This document shows, one piece after another, positions 24,960 through 34,462 of a stretch of DNA of 45,428 nt (within the stretch, counting starts at the first letter, position 1; the number at the start of each line of letters is the position of its first letter). The position numbers and the translations under genes were made by a program. Source of the DNA: Kiritimatiellales bacterium (GTDB lineage: Bacteria; Verrucomicrobiota; Kiritimatiellia; Kiritimatiellales; Pontiellaceae); contig JAIPJC010000009.1 in NCBI GenBank assembly GCA_021734345.1, positions 1 through 45,428 of the forward strand, written 5' to 3'. A model generated the notes under the pieces. That model was not told the DNA's origin. It ran no database searches and saw only the letters and a list, made by a program, of their open reading frames with translations.

Positions 24960-26564
24960 ATGACCGAGCATTCCCACAACGCAGCGGAGTCTCCGGGGAA
25001 AAGAACCTTTTTTTCACACGAGGCGGTGCGCGGCGTGCCGTGGATGCTGCTCAGCAAGCTGGTGCTCTTTTTCGTCTACTTCGGCGTGAGCGTGCTCACC
25101 GTCAACGGGCTGGGCAAGGACAAGTTCGGCGTGTTCAGCCTGATGACCAACATCTCCTCCTACCTGCTGGTGGTTTGCGGGCTCGGGCTGGGGGCGGCGC
25201 TGATGCGCTACGTGCCGGAGCTTGCCCTGCGCCAAAACCGCCGCGGACTCATCCACCTGCTCTGGAAATCCGCCCTGCTCCAATTGCTGGCCACCTCTGT
25301 CGCGACGATGGTGCTGCTTCACTTTTCCGATCCATTGCAACGGTTGTTCAATGCCGGGCATGTCGAGCGTTTCCGGTTCTATCTGGCCCTGGCCTGCGGA
25401 TTGGTCGGACTGTCGCTCCTCAAGGAGTTTATTGCAACGGTGTTCACCTCCGTGTTCAGGATGCGGATCGTCGCGATGCTTTCTACCCTTCAAGGCGTGG
25501 TTTGGCTGGTGGCCCTTCTGGTCGGATTGCGGATCAGTCCCGAAGTCGGCACGGTGTTCTACGTGCAGATGCTCTCGATCGGCCTGGTCTATTCTTTCGG
25601 GACGATCGCGCTCGTGCGCTTTGTACATCGGCTGCCGTGGCGAACGGATGAATTCGGCATCGGCAAGCGCCGCGCGCTGCAATTTTCCGGTTCCGCCATG
25701 CTGAGCGCCATCCTCCGCATGATGATGTTCAAATATTCCGAAATCTTCTTCCTGGCGGCGGTCGGCGGAACAACGCTGGCAGGCATGTACGATCTCGGCT
25801 ACAGCCTGCCCTATACCATCGTAACCTTCATCCCGCTGGCCTTGCTTTCGCTCTTCACCGCCGCTTTTGCCGAAGCCTACGTGCGGGACAACGACTGCCT
25901 CGGGCGGCTCATCGGCTCCTACTACAAGCTGCTCATCATGGTGTCGCTGCCCGTCGCCGTGCTCGGCGCGTTTTTCGCACCCGAAGCCTACCGCATCATC
26001 TACTCCGGCGAGATGGATGCAGCGGGGCGCATCGCCTCCGCCTTTTGTCTGGTGTTGCTCCTGCCCCTGCTTTCCATGCCGCTCTCGATGGCGCTCAAGG
26101 CGAAGGAGAAAGTACACAACATGCTGCCGATGATGATGCTGCAGATCGCCGTCAACCTAGTGCTCGATTGGCTGTTGATCGTACATCTGCGCTGGGGAGC
26201 AACAGGAGGCATCTGCGCCGTGCTCGGCACTTTTGTGCTGACCATTTCGCCGCGCCTCATGGTGGCCCGGCGGATTATTGGAGGCATCTACTTTCCCATG
26301 CGCTTTCTCCTGCGCATGACGGGTGTGCTTGCGCTGGATGCTGGCGCGTTCTACTGGATCGCGGTGCAGACCCGGTTGTTCGAGCGGTTCGCCAACAACT
26401 GGATCAACCTCGGATTGCTCTTCGCCGTTGCGGCCGCCTACCTCGTGGTCTTCCTTCTATGCGTACGCATGCTGCACCTCGTCCGGAAATCCGATATCGC
26501 CGACTTCCAAGCCTTGGAAATCGCCCCGCTCAACACCGCCCTGAAACTCCTTTTCGGGGTGTAG
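24960..26564 (+). CDS. Wzx-like polysaccharide flippase (MOP superfamily)
   Basis: A 534-residue integral membrane protein with about 12-14 predicted helices and the N-terminal pattern of polysaccharide exporters (VPWMLLSKLVLFFVYFGVSV). It probably moves lipid-linked oligosaccharide across the inner membrane. Together with the GT4 enzyme and ugd it points to exopolysaccharide or O-antigen production. It ends 14 bp from the convergent ettA gene. Confidence 0.85.
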   Translation: MTEHSHNAAESPGKRTFFSHEAVRGVPWMLLSKLVLFFVYFGVSVLTVNGLGKDKFGVFSLMTNISSYLLVVCGLGLGAALMRYVPELALRQNRRGLIHLLWKSALLQLLATSVATMVLLHFSDPLQRLFNAGHVERFRFYLALACGLVGLSLLKEFIATVFTSVFRMRIVAMLSTLQGVVWLVALLVGLRISPEVGTVFYVQMLSIGLVYSFGTIALVRFVHRLPWRTDEFGIGKRRALQFSGSAMLSAILRMMMFKYSEIFFLAAVGGTTLAGMYDLGYSLPYTIVTFIPLALLSLFTAAFAEAYVRDNDCLGRLIGSYYKLLIMVSLPVAVLGAFFAPEAYRIIYSGEMDAAGRIASAFCLVLLLPLLSMPLSMALKAKEKVHNMLPMMMLQIAVNLVLDWLLIVHLRWGATGGICAVLGTFVLTISPRLMVARRIIGGIYFPMRFLLRMTGVLALDAGAFYWIAVQTRLFERFANNWINLGLLFAVAAAYLVVFLLCVRMLHLVRKSDIADFQALEIAPLNTALKLLFGV

Positions 26565-26578
26565 GATCGGTAGGGACA

Positions 26579-28252
<1,674 letters not shown>

Positions 28253-28364
28253 TGGAAGCTCCTTTTGAAATTGATCGCTGGGTTTTACCTATCCGCGCGA
28301 AAAAGGCAAGCCGGATGGTTTGCTCTTTCCAAGGAAGTGTCTGGAGGATCTTGCGTGCTGGGTA

Positions 28365-28445
28365 TCAGGGCAGCAGGGCGCAAAGCTTGAACGCAACCAC
28401 CAAACTGGCACAGGCAATCAGGACAATCAGGATTACGAGTTTCAA
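28365..28445 (-). CDS. Possible 26-residue hydrophobic peptide
   Basis: A TTG-started frame begins 10 bases after the stop of the zinc-ribbon gene and encodes a single hydrophobic helix (KLVILIVLIACASLVVAF) ending in LCALLP. It may be a small membrane peptide translated by coupling. The start codon is non-standard and the ribosome site is weak, so support is slight. Confidence 0.25.
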   Translation of the reverse strand: MKLVILIVLIACASLVVAFKLCALLP

Positions 28446-28455
28446 GGGGATCCAC

Positions 28456-28671
28456 TCACAATTTGTTGTTAAACTCGTCGTGGTCACATCCGCAAGCGCC
28501 ACATACCCATTTGCCCATGTTGCGTTGCATCTGCCGGAAGAACAGGCGGGCGCCGCATAATGGGCAGGTCTTTGATGGTTGGCGTGCGGATGATTTATCG
28601 AATCCGTTTAGATAGGCCATCGCGCCCACAACGAGAATCAACACGGTCAAAGCATATAGGCCAAGCATCAT
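28456..28671 (-). CDS. Small membrane protein with a zinc ribbon
   Basis: A 71-residue protein: one N-terminal transmembrane helix (LGLYALTVLILVVGAMAYL), then a cytoplasmic zinc-ribbon-like part with CPLCG and CGACGC. GGGAGG lies 4 bases before the ATG at 28671; the upstream ATG at 28695 is not used. The start overlaps the stop of the preceding gene (ATGA), so the two are translated together. Function unknown. Confidence 0.65.
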   Translation of the reverse strand: MMLGLYALTVLILVVGAMAYLNGFDKSSARQPSKTCPLCGARLFFRQMQRNMGKWVCGACGCDHDEFNNKL

Positions 28672-28901
28672 AAAACCTCCCTGTTGCCTGAACATTCCTT
28701 ATGGTAGGTAATGAAGGCTGAAACTTGGTTTTGGGTCATGGACTTCACTAGCCTTATGCGATCACCGAGAGATTCTTTCCTGACGTGCTTGATAGGGCAC
28801 TCCGTCAATTCCTCCCCATGTGGACATGCGACCGAGAGTGAGAAAATTCCTGCTACGGAGTGCTCGAACTCTTCCAAATGGGTTTTTAGGTCATCATTCA
28901 T
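28668..28901 (-). CDS. Small hypothetical protein, coupled to the zinc-ribbon gene
   Basis: A 77-residue soluble protein with three cysteines (ACPHGEELTECPIKH, later KECSG). I do not recognise a family. A GGAG-like site lies 7 bases before the start, and the 3' end overlaps the next gene by 4 bp, which supports it being real. Confidence 0.6.
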   Translation of the reverse strand: MNDDLKTHLEEFEHSVAGIFSLSVACPHGEELTECPIKHVRKESLGDRIRLVKSMTQNQVSAFITYHKECSGNREVL

Positions 28902-29277
28902 AGGTTGGCTCCGGTGCCTGAATAAAGGTGAATATTCGCAAGGTATATGCCAAGCACCGGGAAGGGGTTAAAAAGAATTGGAATTAAAAATTAACTAATT
29001 ATTATGCAGTCACTTATGCATGGAAATATTTTCGCATAATCGCTCGGTCTGGTTGGATCGGATAGAGCTAATGCGAAAAAAGGGTGCGTTTTCTCAAATT
29101 CTAGAGACGAATTGCCAAATGGTAGCGCGATGTTTATCCGTTCATTCCGTTGCCGCATTGAAAGTGCAAACCAAGTCCATCCTTGCAGACGGGATATCAG
29201 ATCAAGGTTATATTCTTCTTGCGGGTTGTTGAATTAGCTTTAAAATGCGTATTCATACTAAGAGAATGGTGGGGCAT
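28902..29277. other. AT-rich intergenic region, no supported gene
   Basis: This separates divergent genes at 28901 and 29278 and should hold both promoters. It is markedly AT-rich near 28975-29030, with TTATGCA repeated at 29003 and 29015. A 70-codon open frame at 29020-29232 has no ribosome site or recognisable content. Confidence 0.4.
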
Positions 29278-30003
29278 ATGGATGTACGCAAAGGGTTTTC
29301 TTACCTGTCGGAATTGGATACGCGGGCGCAGTCGATGGTTGCCATTGTTTTGCTGGCGGTCATTCCTGCCTTGTCGCTGTTTTACATGGGTACGGTGATC
29401 GGGCAGGGTGCCTCCCAGTTTTCGCTCGGGGCAAAAAGCATCGTTTTCCTACTGACGGTTATTGTGGCCTCTTCGGGGTTCCTCGTTTTGCGGAAATATC
29501 CCGCCAACATTATTAAGCTCCGGCAATACATTGCGGAGATTGCCGCAGGGACGATTCCCGACCGCATTTCCCTTGTGGATACGAAGAATTCGGACGACAT
29601 CAAGTACATTGAAGAAAGCTTCAACAGCATATTGGAGGAGTTGCGGCAAAGGATTCAACTGGCGGAGGAAAACCTGCGCGTGGAGCATGAGCTGCGGGAG
29701 ACCATCGAACACCAGCAACATGCGCTGTTGGAGGCCGAGCGGCACCGCGCCATGATTCAAACCCTGGGTGCGGCCTGCCACCACATCGGCCAACCGGCTA
29801 CCGCTTTGCGGATGCGGCTGTATCTTTTACGCGACCTTGCGGCCAACCCGGAAGAGCTTCAGGAAATTGAACAATGCACCAAGGCCGTGCAAACCATCTC
29901 GGATGTACTCCAGACGTTGCGGGAGGTTGGTGAATTTAAGACCGAGCCGTATCTTCACGATGGGGGTTCTTGCTCGGATGAAGTTCTTGTAGTCGAGACA
30001 TGA
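29278..30003 (+). CDS. Kinase-like protein with HisKA region but no ATPase domain
   Basis: A 241-residue protein: two transmembrane helices (VAIVLLAVIPALSLFYMG; IVFLLTVIVASSGFLVL), a HAMP-like linker, a coiled coil near 115-160 and a HisKA-like helix pair with an H-box variant (AACHHIGQPATALRMRLYLL). It then ends, with no HATPase domain. It may act as a dimerisation or phosphotransfer partner, or be a remnant of a kinase. The H-box is intact, and a T-rich hairpin follows the stop, so it may be a genuine short form. The start could be 29245, 29266 or 29278. Confidence 0.7.
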   Translation: MDVRKGFSYLSELDTRAQSMVAIVLLAVIPALSLFYMGTVIGQGASQFSLGAKSIVFLLTVIVASSGFLVLRKYPANIIKLRQYIAEIAAGTIPDRISLVDTKNSDDIKYIEESFNSILEELRQRIQLAEENLRVEHELRETIEHQQHALLEAERHRAMIQTLGAACHHIGQPATALRMRLYLLRDLAANPEELQEIEQCTKAVQTISDVLQTLREVGEFKTEPYLHDGGSCSDEVLVVET

Positions 30004-30017
30004 TCTGGCATTAAACA

Positions 30018-30048
30018 GGGGTCCCTGACTCGGAACTCCGTTTTTTTT
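30018..30048 (+). terminator. Terminator between convergent genes
   Basis: GGGGTCC and GGAACTCC can pair with one bulged A and one G-T, followed by eight T on the plus strand. It lies 15 bp after the truncated kinase gene and just before the end of the convergent HEAT-repeat gene. Confidence 0.55.
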
Positions 30049-30053
30049 GTCCG

Positions 30054-31859
30054 TTATTGCGGCAGTTCGTCCGGCAGCCCGGGGGAAGGCTTCCAATCTC
30101 CGGCGGCGTTGCGGGCGAAGGTGACATCCATCTGGCCAAGATTGTCGGACTTGTCAACGTAGCCAAGGCGGTAGGTGATGGTTTGTCCGCTGTAGTCGCG
30201 CTTTTCCGCAACGTTGACGCGGATATTGGTATAGTGGCGCTCGAACACACGGAAGGCGCGTTCGGAGTCGGGCATGATCTTCAACAGAACCGGTTCGGCG
30301 GATGGGTCGTCCATTTTCTGGAGCGCGGCATAGAACGGCGAGTTTGTCAGTTCTTCACCCTTCGCCAGCTTCCCTTTGAGGATGCCGATGAGCGGATCAA
30401 GCGCACGGTGGTCGCCCATCTCGCCCAGTATGGCCGCGGCATGGCTGGCGATAAGGTTGTTGCGGTCGTAGAGGGCCGCGAGAAGCGGGAATACAGCTAG
30501 ATCACCTGCGGCGACGAGCCGTTCCTTGGCCATTTGCTGGTTGGCTTCCCCGCGGAACCGGTCGACGCTCCTTTTAATGACCGGCATGCCGGCCTCGTCA
30601 ACATCCGGCTGTTCCGGCGGTGGGACGGTTTCATCGCTGAGCAACCGGATGAGTAGGGGCGTGGTTTCGCGTGTTGGTGCGAAGTCGGGGGCGCTGATGA
30701 CCCGGAAGGCGGTGCGGCCTTGGGCTTGCAGGTTGGCTGCGGTGGCCTTGTCGAGCGCGTAGGCGGGATTGAGAGCCGTAAGAGCGCCCCATAGATCGAG
30801 GCGCCACGAAGGCGCTCCGCTCCAGGTGGAGCGTGCATTGAACCACATGCGACCCGCCGGACCGGCATGGCTCGTCGCGGCTGCCACGGCTTTTGCGGCA
30901 CAGGGCTGGCCGATATTTTCAAGCGCGCGAAAGGCATGGTTGCGGAAGGTGGAAACGTTGTGGCCGGCGGCTTCGAGCAGGGTGTCGACCGCATCGCCAT
31001 CCATGCGGGCGAGCTGGTCGACCAAAGCCATGTCAAGGTCGGTTTTATTGCCAACCGCCACACGGGCGAGTTCGTACCAGATCAGGTTTTCCCCCGAGGT
31101 CGGAATCGCGTTCAGGCCTTGCAGTACGGCAATCGCGCCTTGACGCATGGCTTCGTTGTCGTCCCTAAGGGCATCAAGTGCTGCCGGGACGGAAGGTGTT
31201 CCGATGGAAACGAGCGATGCGGTCACGGCTGTGCGCACAGTGTCGTTGTCGTCGGCCATGGCGCCAATGAGGCCCTTGATGGCGGCGGAACCTTTTGTGC
31301 TGCCAAGCGCCTGGGCGCAGGCCAAACGTAGCGTGGGCGAGGGAGCCTTTAGTTTTTCCGCCAGCGGTCCGCTGGCCTTTTCTTCGCCGATGGCGCCCAA
31401 CGAGGAGGCAACCGCGCATTGCACGGGTTCCGCGGAATCGTCGAGTGCGGCTATCAGCGCATCGACCGCATGGGTGGCATTCAGCGTTCCGAGTCCGGTT
31501 GCGGCGAGGGCGCGAGCATTGCTGTTCGTAAGCTGCAGGGCGCTGATTAGATGTCCGGTTGCCGGACCGTTGCCGATCGCCACCAAGGCGTCGATCGCTC
31601 TCAACCCAACTGAGCTTTCGGGATCGTTGAACAAGGCTGCGAGCGGCTCAACCGCCGCTTCGGCCTTTAGTTCGCCCAGTGCCGTTGCGGCTGCTTGGCG
31701 TATATTGGCCTTGGGATCCTGGAGCGCGCCGATCAGTTTTTCAACATTGCCCTTGGCTTTCCACTTGGCAATGTCGCTACTGGTGCGGCTGCAACCGACC
31801 AAGCCAAGCATTAGGATGGCGGCCATGGCCGCGAACGCTAGTTTCGTTGTTTTTTGCAT
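30054..31859 (-). CDS. HEAT-repeat lipoprotein
   Basis: A 601-residue lipoprotein: signal peptide with lipobox (LGLVGC), then many tandem HEAT/PBS-lyase-type helical repeats (for example NIRQAAATALGELKAEAAVE, and the later ALDPLIGIL). A C-terminal domain of about 70 residues follows (YTNIRVNVAEKRDYSGQ). HEAT repeats form a protein-binding scaffold; here it is probably anchored in an envelope membrane. The start at 31859 is chosen for the signal peptide; a longer frame to 32210 overlaps the regulator gene and is a shadow. Function unknown. Confidence 0.85.
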   Translation of the reverse strand: MQKTTKLAFAAMAAILMLGLVGCSRTSSDIAKWKAKGNVEKLIGALQDPKANIRQAAATALGELKAEAAVEPLAALFNDPESSVGLRAIDALVAIGNGPATGHLISALQLTNSNARALAATGLGTLNATHAVDALIAALDDSAEPVQCAVASSLGAIGEEKASGPLAEKLKAPSPTLRLACAQALGSTKGSAAIKGLIGAMADDNDTVRTAVTASLVSIGTPSVPAALDALRDDNEAMRQGAIAVLQGLNAIPTSGENLIWYELARVAVGNKTDLDMALVDQLARMDGDAVDTLLEAAGHNVSTFRNHAFRALENIGQPCAAKAVAAATSHAGPAGRMWFNARSTWSGAPSWRLDLWGALTALNPAYALDKATAANLQAQGRTAFRVISAPDFAPTRETTPLLIRLLSDETVPPPEQPDVDEAGMPVIKRSVDRFRGEANQQMAKERLVAAGDLAVFPLLAALYDRNNLIASHAAAILGEMGDHRALDPLIGILKGKLAKGEELTNSPFYAALQKMDDPSAEPVLLKIMPDSERAFRVFERHYTNIRVNVAEKRDYSGQTITYRLGYVDKSDNLGQMDVTFARNAAGDWKPSPGLPDELPQ

Positions 31860-31992
31860 CGTTTTATTTCCCCTTAGCCAACTCAACGCCCCAGCTTCCA
31901 ATGTTTGGACGGAGGGAACCCCTTTTGCCTTAAAAACATACACGTTCGTTTTACAACGTGCAAGAACCCGCCCTTTGTTAGAATGGAGTCGC

Positions 31993-33201
31993 TCAGGGGC
32001 GGAACGACTTGCGGTATTTTGCCGGCGTGATGCCCATTCCTTTGCGGAACTGCTTGATAAAGTAGCTCTGGTCGCCGAAGCCGGTTTCGTAGGCGATGTC
32101 GGTGCAGGACATTTCGCTGGTTTCGAGCAGGCGGCGGGCTTCCTGGATGCGGAGGTATTGGATGTTCTGCAGCGCGGTTTTCCCGGTGGATTCCTTGAGC
32201 AGATGGGCAATGCGGAAAGTACTGAGCCCGGCGGCGGCGGCCACGTTTTCGAGGGTGATGGGTTCGGTGTAGTTGGCGGCGATATAGTCCAGCGCCTTGC
32301 TCACGGCGGGGCTGACGGGGTTGACGCCTTGGAGAAAAATGCTGTTCATGAAGTCGTCGAGCGCTTCGAGCAGCACGTTGCAAAGGTCGTCGAAATCCTT
32401 GGTGTCGACAATCCGTTCGATCCACCCCATGTGCCGTTCGAGCAAGGGTTCCATCAAGGGGCTATCCTCGACGGCAGCACGCACGAGGTAGCCCATCATC
32501 TCGATGGCGCGCGCGCGCACGACGACTTGCTTCGGCGAATAGAGGAACATGGCGGCGAGCATCTTGTTGAAGATCTTGCGGGCTCCGGCGCGGTCGCCAA
32601 CCCGGATGAGGGAAAGCAGGATGCGCTCGTCGTCGTAGGGATAGGCGCGGTTCTGTTCGACCTTGCGCTGGTGGATCTCCTCGGCGATCTGCCGTTGCTG
32701 TATCATGCTTCCGCGGTTGCGCCGCAGCTGCACGGGGTTCCATCCGCTGTATTGGTAGAACAGCCGGAAAAGCTCGTCCGCCGCCTCGCGAATCCGTTCC
32801 TGTTCGAGGGCCGGCAGCTTCCGCACAAAGGCGTCCGCCTCCTTGCGGCTGGCACCTTCCGCCGAAAAATAATTCACGGCGGCATGGAGACTGGCCGGGT
32901 CGTCGTCGATCAGGATGGTGCCGCCGAGCAACCCGCCGCGCAGTTCGGAACCTTCGATCAGCGGCACGATCCAGCTCATCACCCCGGGGGCGACAAAGAA
33001 GGCCTGGGGTTCGCCCCACCGCACGCATTCCCCGAGGGCATGCGCCAAGGTGCGGTTTACGGCCGGCAGCTTCGCCACCGCGCCTACGGCCTCCGGCAGC
33101 TTCTGCACGCCTTGCGGATCCACCAGGCCGATGGAGAACCCATAGGCCGCACGGTAATCCTTGGCGACAGAATCAAAGAGGCGTTTTGACAAGATCGGCA
33201 T
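31993..33201 (-). CDS. PocR-domain AraC-family regulator of the one-carbon island
   Basis: A 402-residue regulator. The N-terminal part (about 1-170) resembles the PocR sensory domain (FSIGLVDPQGVQ; CVRWGEPQAFFVAPGVMSW), a fold used to sense small molecules, often hydrocarbon derivatives or methylated compounds. A helical linker follows, and the last 100 residues are an AraC double helix-turn-helix (ITLENVAAAAGLSTFRIAHL; CTDIAYETGFGDQSYFIKQF). The start at 33201 has GGAG 5 bases upstream. It is divergent from folD, whose promoter carries the first of four identical-layout elements. It is probably their activator. Confidence 0.88.
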   Translation of the reverse strand: MPILSKRLFDSVAKDYRAAYGFSIGLVDPQGVQKLPEAVGAVAKLPAVNRTLAHALGECVRWGEPQAFFVAPGVMSWIVPLIEGSELRGGLLGGTILIDDDPASLHAAVNYFSAEGASRKEADAFVRKLPALEQERIREAADELFRLFYQYSGWNPVQLRRNRGSMIQQRQIAEEIHQRKVEQNRAYPYDDERILLSLIRVGDRAGARKIFNKMLAAMFLYSPKQVVVRARAIEMMGYLVRAAVEDSPLMEPLLERHMGWIERIVDTKDFDDLCNVLLEALDDFMNSIFLQGVNPVSPAVSKALDYIAANYTEPITLENVAAAAGLSTFRIAHLLKESTGKTALQNIQYLRIQEARRLLETSEMSCTDIAYETGFGDQSYFIKQFRKGMGITPAKYRKSFRP

Positions 33202-33261
33202 ATCTACTCCATTGCTATGGCTTTTGAATATTAGGTTAAGCCGCATATTAATATCACAGAA

Positions 33262-33323
33262 CAGCAAGAACACAACAGTTCAAAGATTAAACATTCTATT
33301 GAAAACACGGTTGCGGACATAGG
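33262..33323 (+). promoter_or_regulatory. Regulon promoter element A (folD)
   Basis: CAGCAAGA at 33262, CA-G-TTC at 33276-33281 and TTCTATT at 33294-33300, then a -10-like CATAGG at 33318-33323. The same parts occur at the same spacings in elements B, C and D. TCTATT lies 17 bases before the -10, so it is the -35 region; the rest is just upstream, as for a class II activator site. Confidence 0.8.
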
Positions 33324-33381
33324 GTTTGCGCTCTCGAACGGAACGGGACTTGGCACGGAAGCCACTCAAGGAAATTCAAAG

Positions 33382-34281
33382 ATGCAACACTCCAATATCG
33401 ATGGCCGCGCAGTCGCGGAAAAGATGCTTGAGACCGTGCGGGCCGATGTGGCCGTGCTTAAAAAGGAGCACTGGTCGCCCACGCTGGTTTCCATCAAGAT
33501 CGGTGACAATCCGGCGGTGGACCGGTATGTGCGCAACCAAAAGCGCAATGCCGATCAGGTGGGAATCGAGTTTGTGGAGCGGCATTATCCGGCCGATATT
33601 TCGGCCGACGAGGTCAGTGCTGCAATCGTCCACCTCAATGTGGATCCCACCGTGACGGGTATCATTCTACAGCGGCCGGTTCCCGAACATATTCCGATCA
33701 AGGCCTTGCAGGAGACCATTCATCCGATGAAGGACGTCGAGGGGATGCATCCGAAATCCATCGGAAACATTGTCTACGGGGAGTTGGAGCTTGGCCCATG
33801 CACGGCGATGGCTTCGGTCGAGTTGCTGAAGAGCACCGGCCTTAAACTGAAAGGACTCGAAGCCACGGTGATCGGGCACTCCGAGATTGTCGGCAAACCG
33901 ATTGCCTTCCTGCTGATGGCCGAGGGCGCGACGGTGACCGTGTGCCACCACATGACACGCGAAGTGACGGTGCATTCGCGCCGTGCCGATGCGGTATTCG
34001 TTGCCGTTGGCAAGGCGGGGCTGCTCACCGGCGACATGATCAAGCCGGGGGCGGTGGTCATCGATATCGGTATCAACACGGTCGAGGGGGCGGACGGAAA
34101 ACCAAAGCTGGTTGGCGACTGCGACTATGAATCCTGCCTGAAAACCGCCGGCTGGATCACGCCCGTGCCCGGCGGTGTCGGGCCGGTAACGGTTGCCATC
34201 CTCATGCGCAATACCGTGATCGCCGCCCGCCGCCTGCAGCGGCAATACACGAAACAGTTCCAGGCCAATACGGTCGTCTAG
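33382..34281 (+). CDS. folD: FolD-like methylene-tetrahydrofolate dehydrogenase (variant active site)
   Basis: FolD oxidises methylene- to methenyl-tetrahydrofolate and normally hydrolyses it to formyl-tetrahydrofolate. The 299 residues cover the two FolD domains and end with the TPVPGGVGPVTVAILM signature. Variations stand out: the catalytic Lys of the Y-x-x-x-K motif is Gln53 (YVRNQKR), KDVDG is KDVEG (Glu120), PCTP is PCTA, and the cofactor loop GRS is GHS (residues 165-167). The conserved Gln97 is kept. It may be a dehydrogenase only, possibly NAD-linked; this is inference from family knowledge. It forms the first of four units sharing the same promoter element. Confidence 0.88.
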   Translation: MQHSNIDGRAVAEKMLETVRADVAVLKKEHWSPTLVSIKIGDNPAVDRYVRNQKRNADQVGIEFVERHYPADISADEVSAAIVHLNVDPTVTGIILQRPVPEHIPIKALQETIHPMKDVEGMHPKSIGNIVYGELELGPCTAMASVELLKSTGLKLKGLEATVIGHSEIVGKPIAFLLMAEGATVTVCHHMTREVTVHSRRADAVFVAVGKAGLLTGDMIKPGAVVIDIGINTVEGADGKPKLVGDCDYESCLKTAGWITPVPGGVGPVTVAILMRNTVIAARRLQRQYTKQFQANTVV

Positions 34282-34376
34282 GCTTGATCGGCGCATCACA
34301 TTGGCAAGATTGATATATCTCTGCTTCGGTTTCGGTGCGTTAATTAGGAATAAACAACCACATTATCCGTATAAAA

Positions 34377-34438
34377 CAGCAAGAACGCCACATTTCAAAA
34401 ACCAAACCTTCTATCGAAACCCCAGACCGCCACATAGG
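34377..34438 (+). promoter_or_regulatory. Regulon promoter element B (metF-fusion/focA/fhs)
   Basis: CAGCAAGA at 34377, CA-T-TTC at 34391-34396 and TTCTATC at 34409-34415, then CATAGG at 34433-34438. Spacing is identical to element A. The start codon follows 24 bases after the -10-like hexamer. Confidence 0.8.
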
Positions 34439-34462
34439 ATGTGGCACATAACTAGGAGAACC

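Noticed and set aside
29020-29232. 70-codon open frame on the plus strand
   Set aside because: No ribosome site, no domain, and it lies in the AT-rich promoter region between divergent genes.
33262-33300. Reading the 39-bp element as an RNA structure (riboswitch, such as cobalamin)
   Set aside because: No B12-box or pairing is conserved between the four copies, and the element sits upstream of the -10, so it would not be transcribed.
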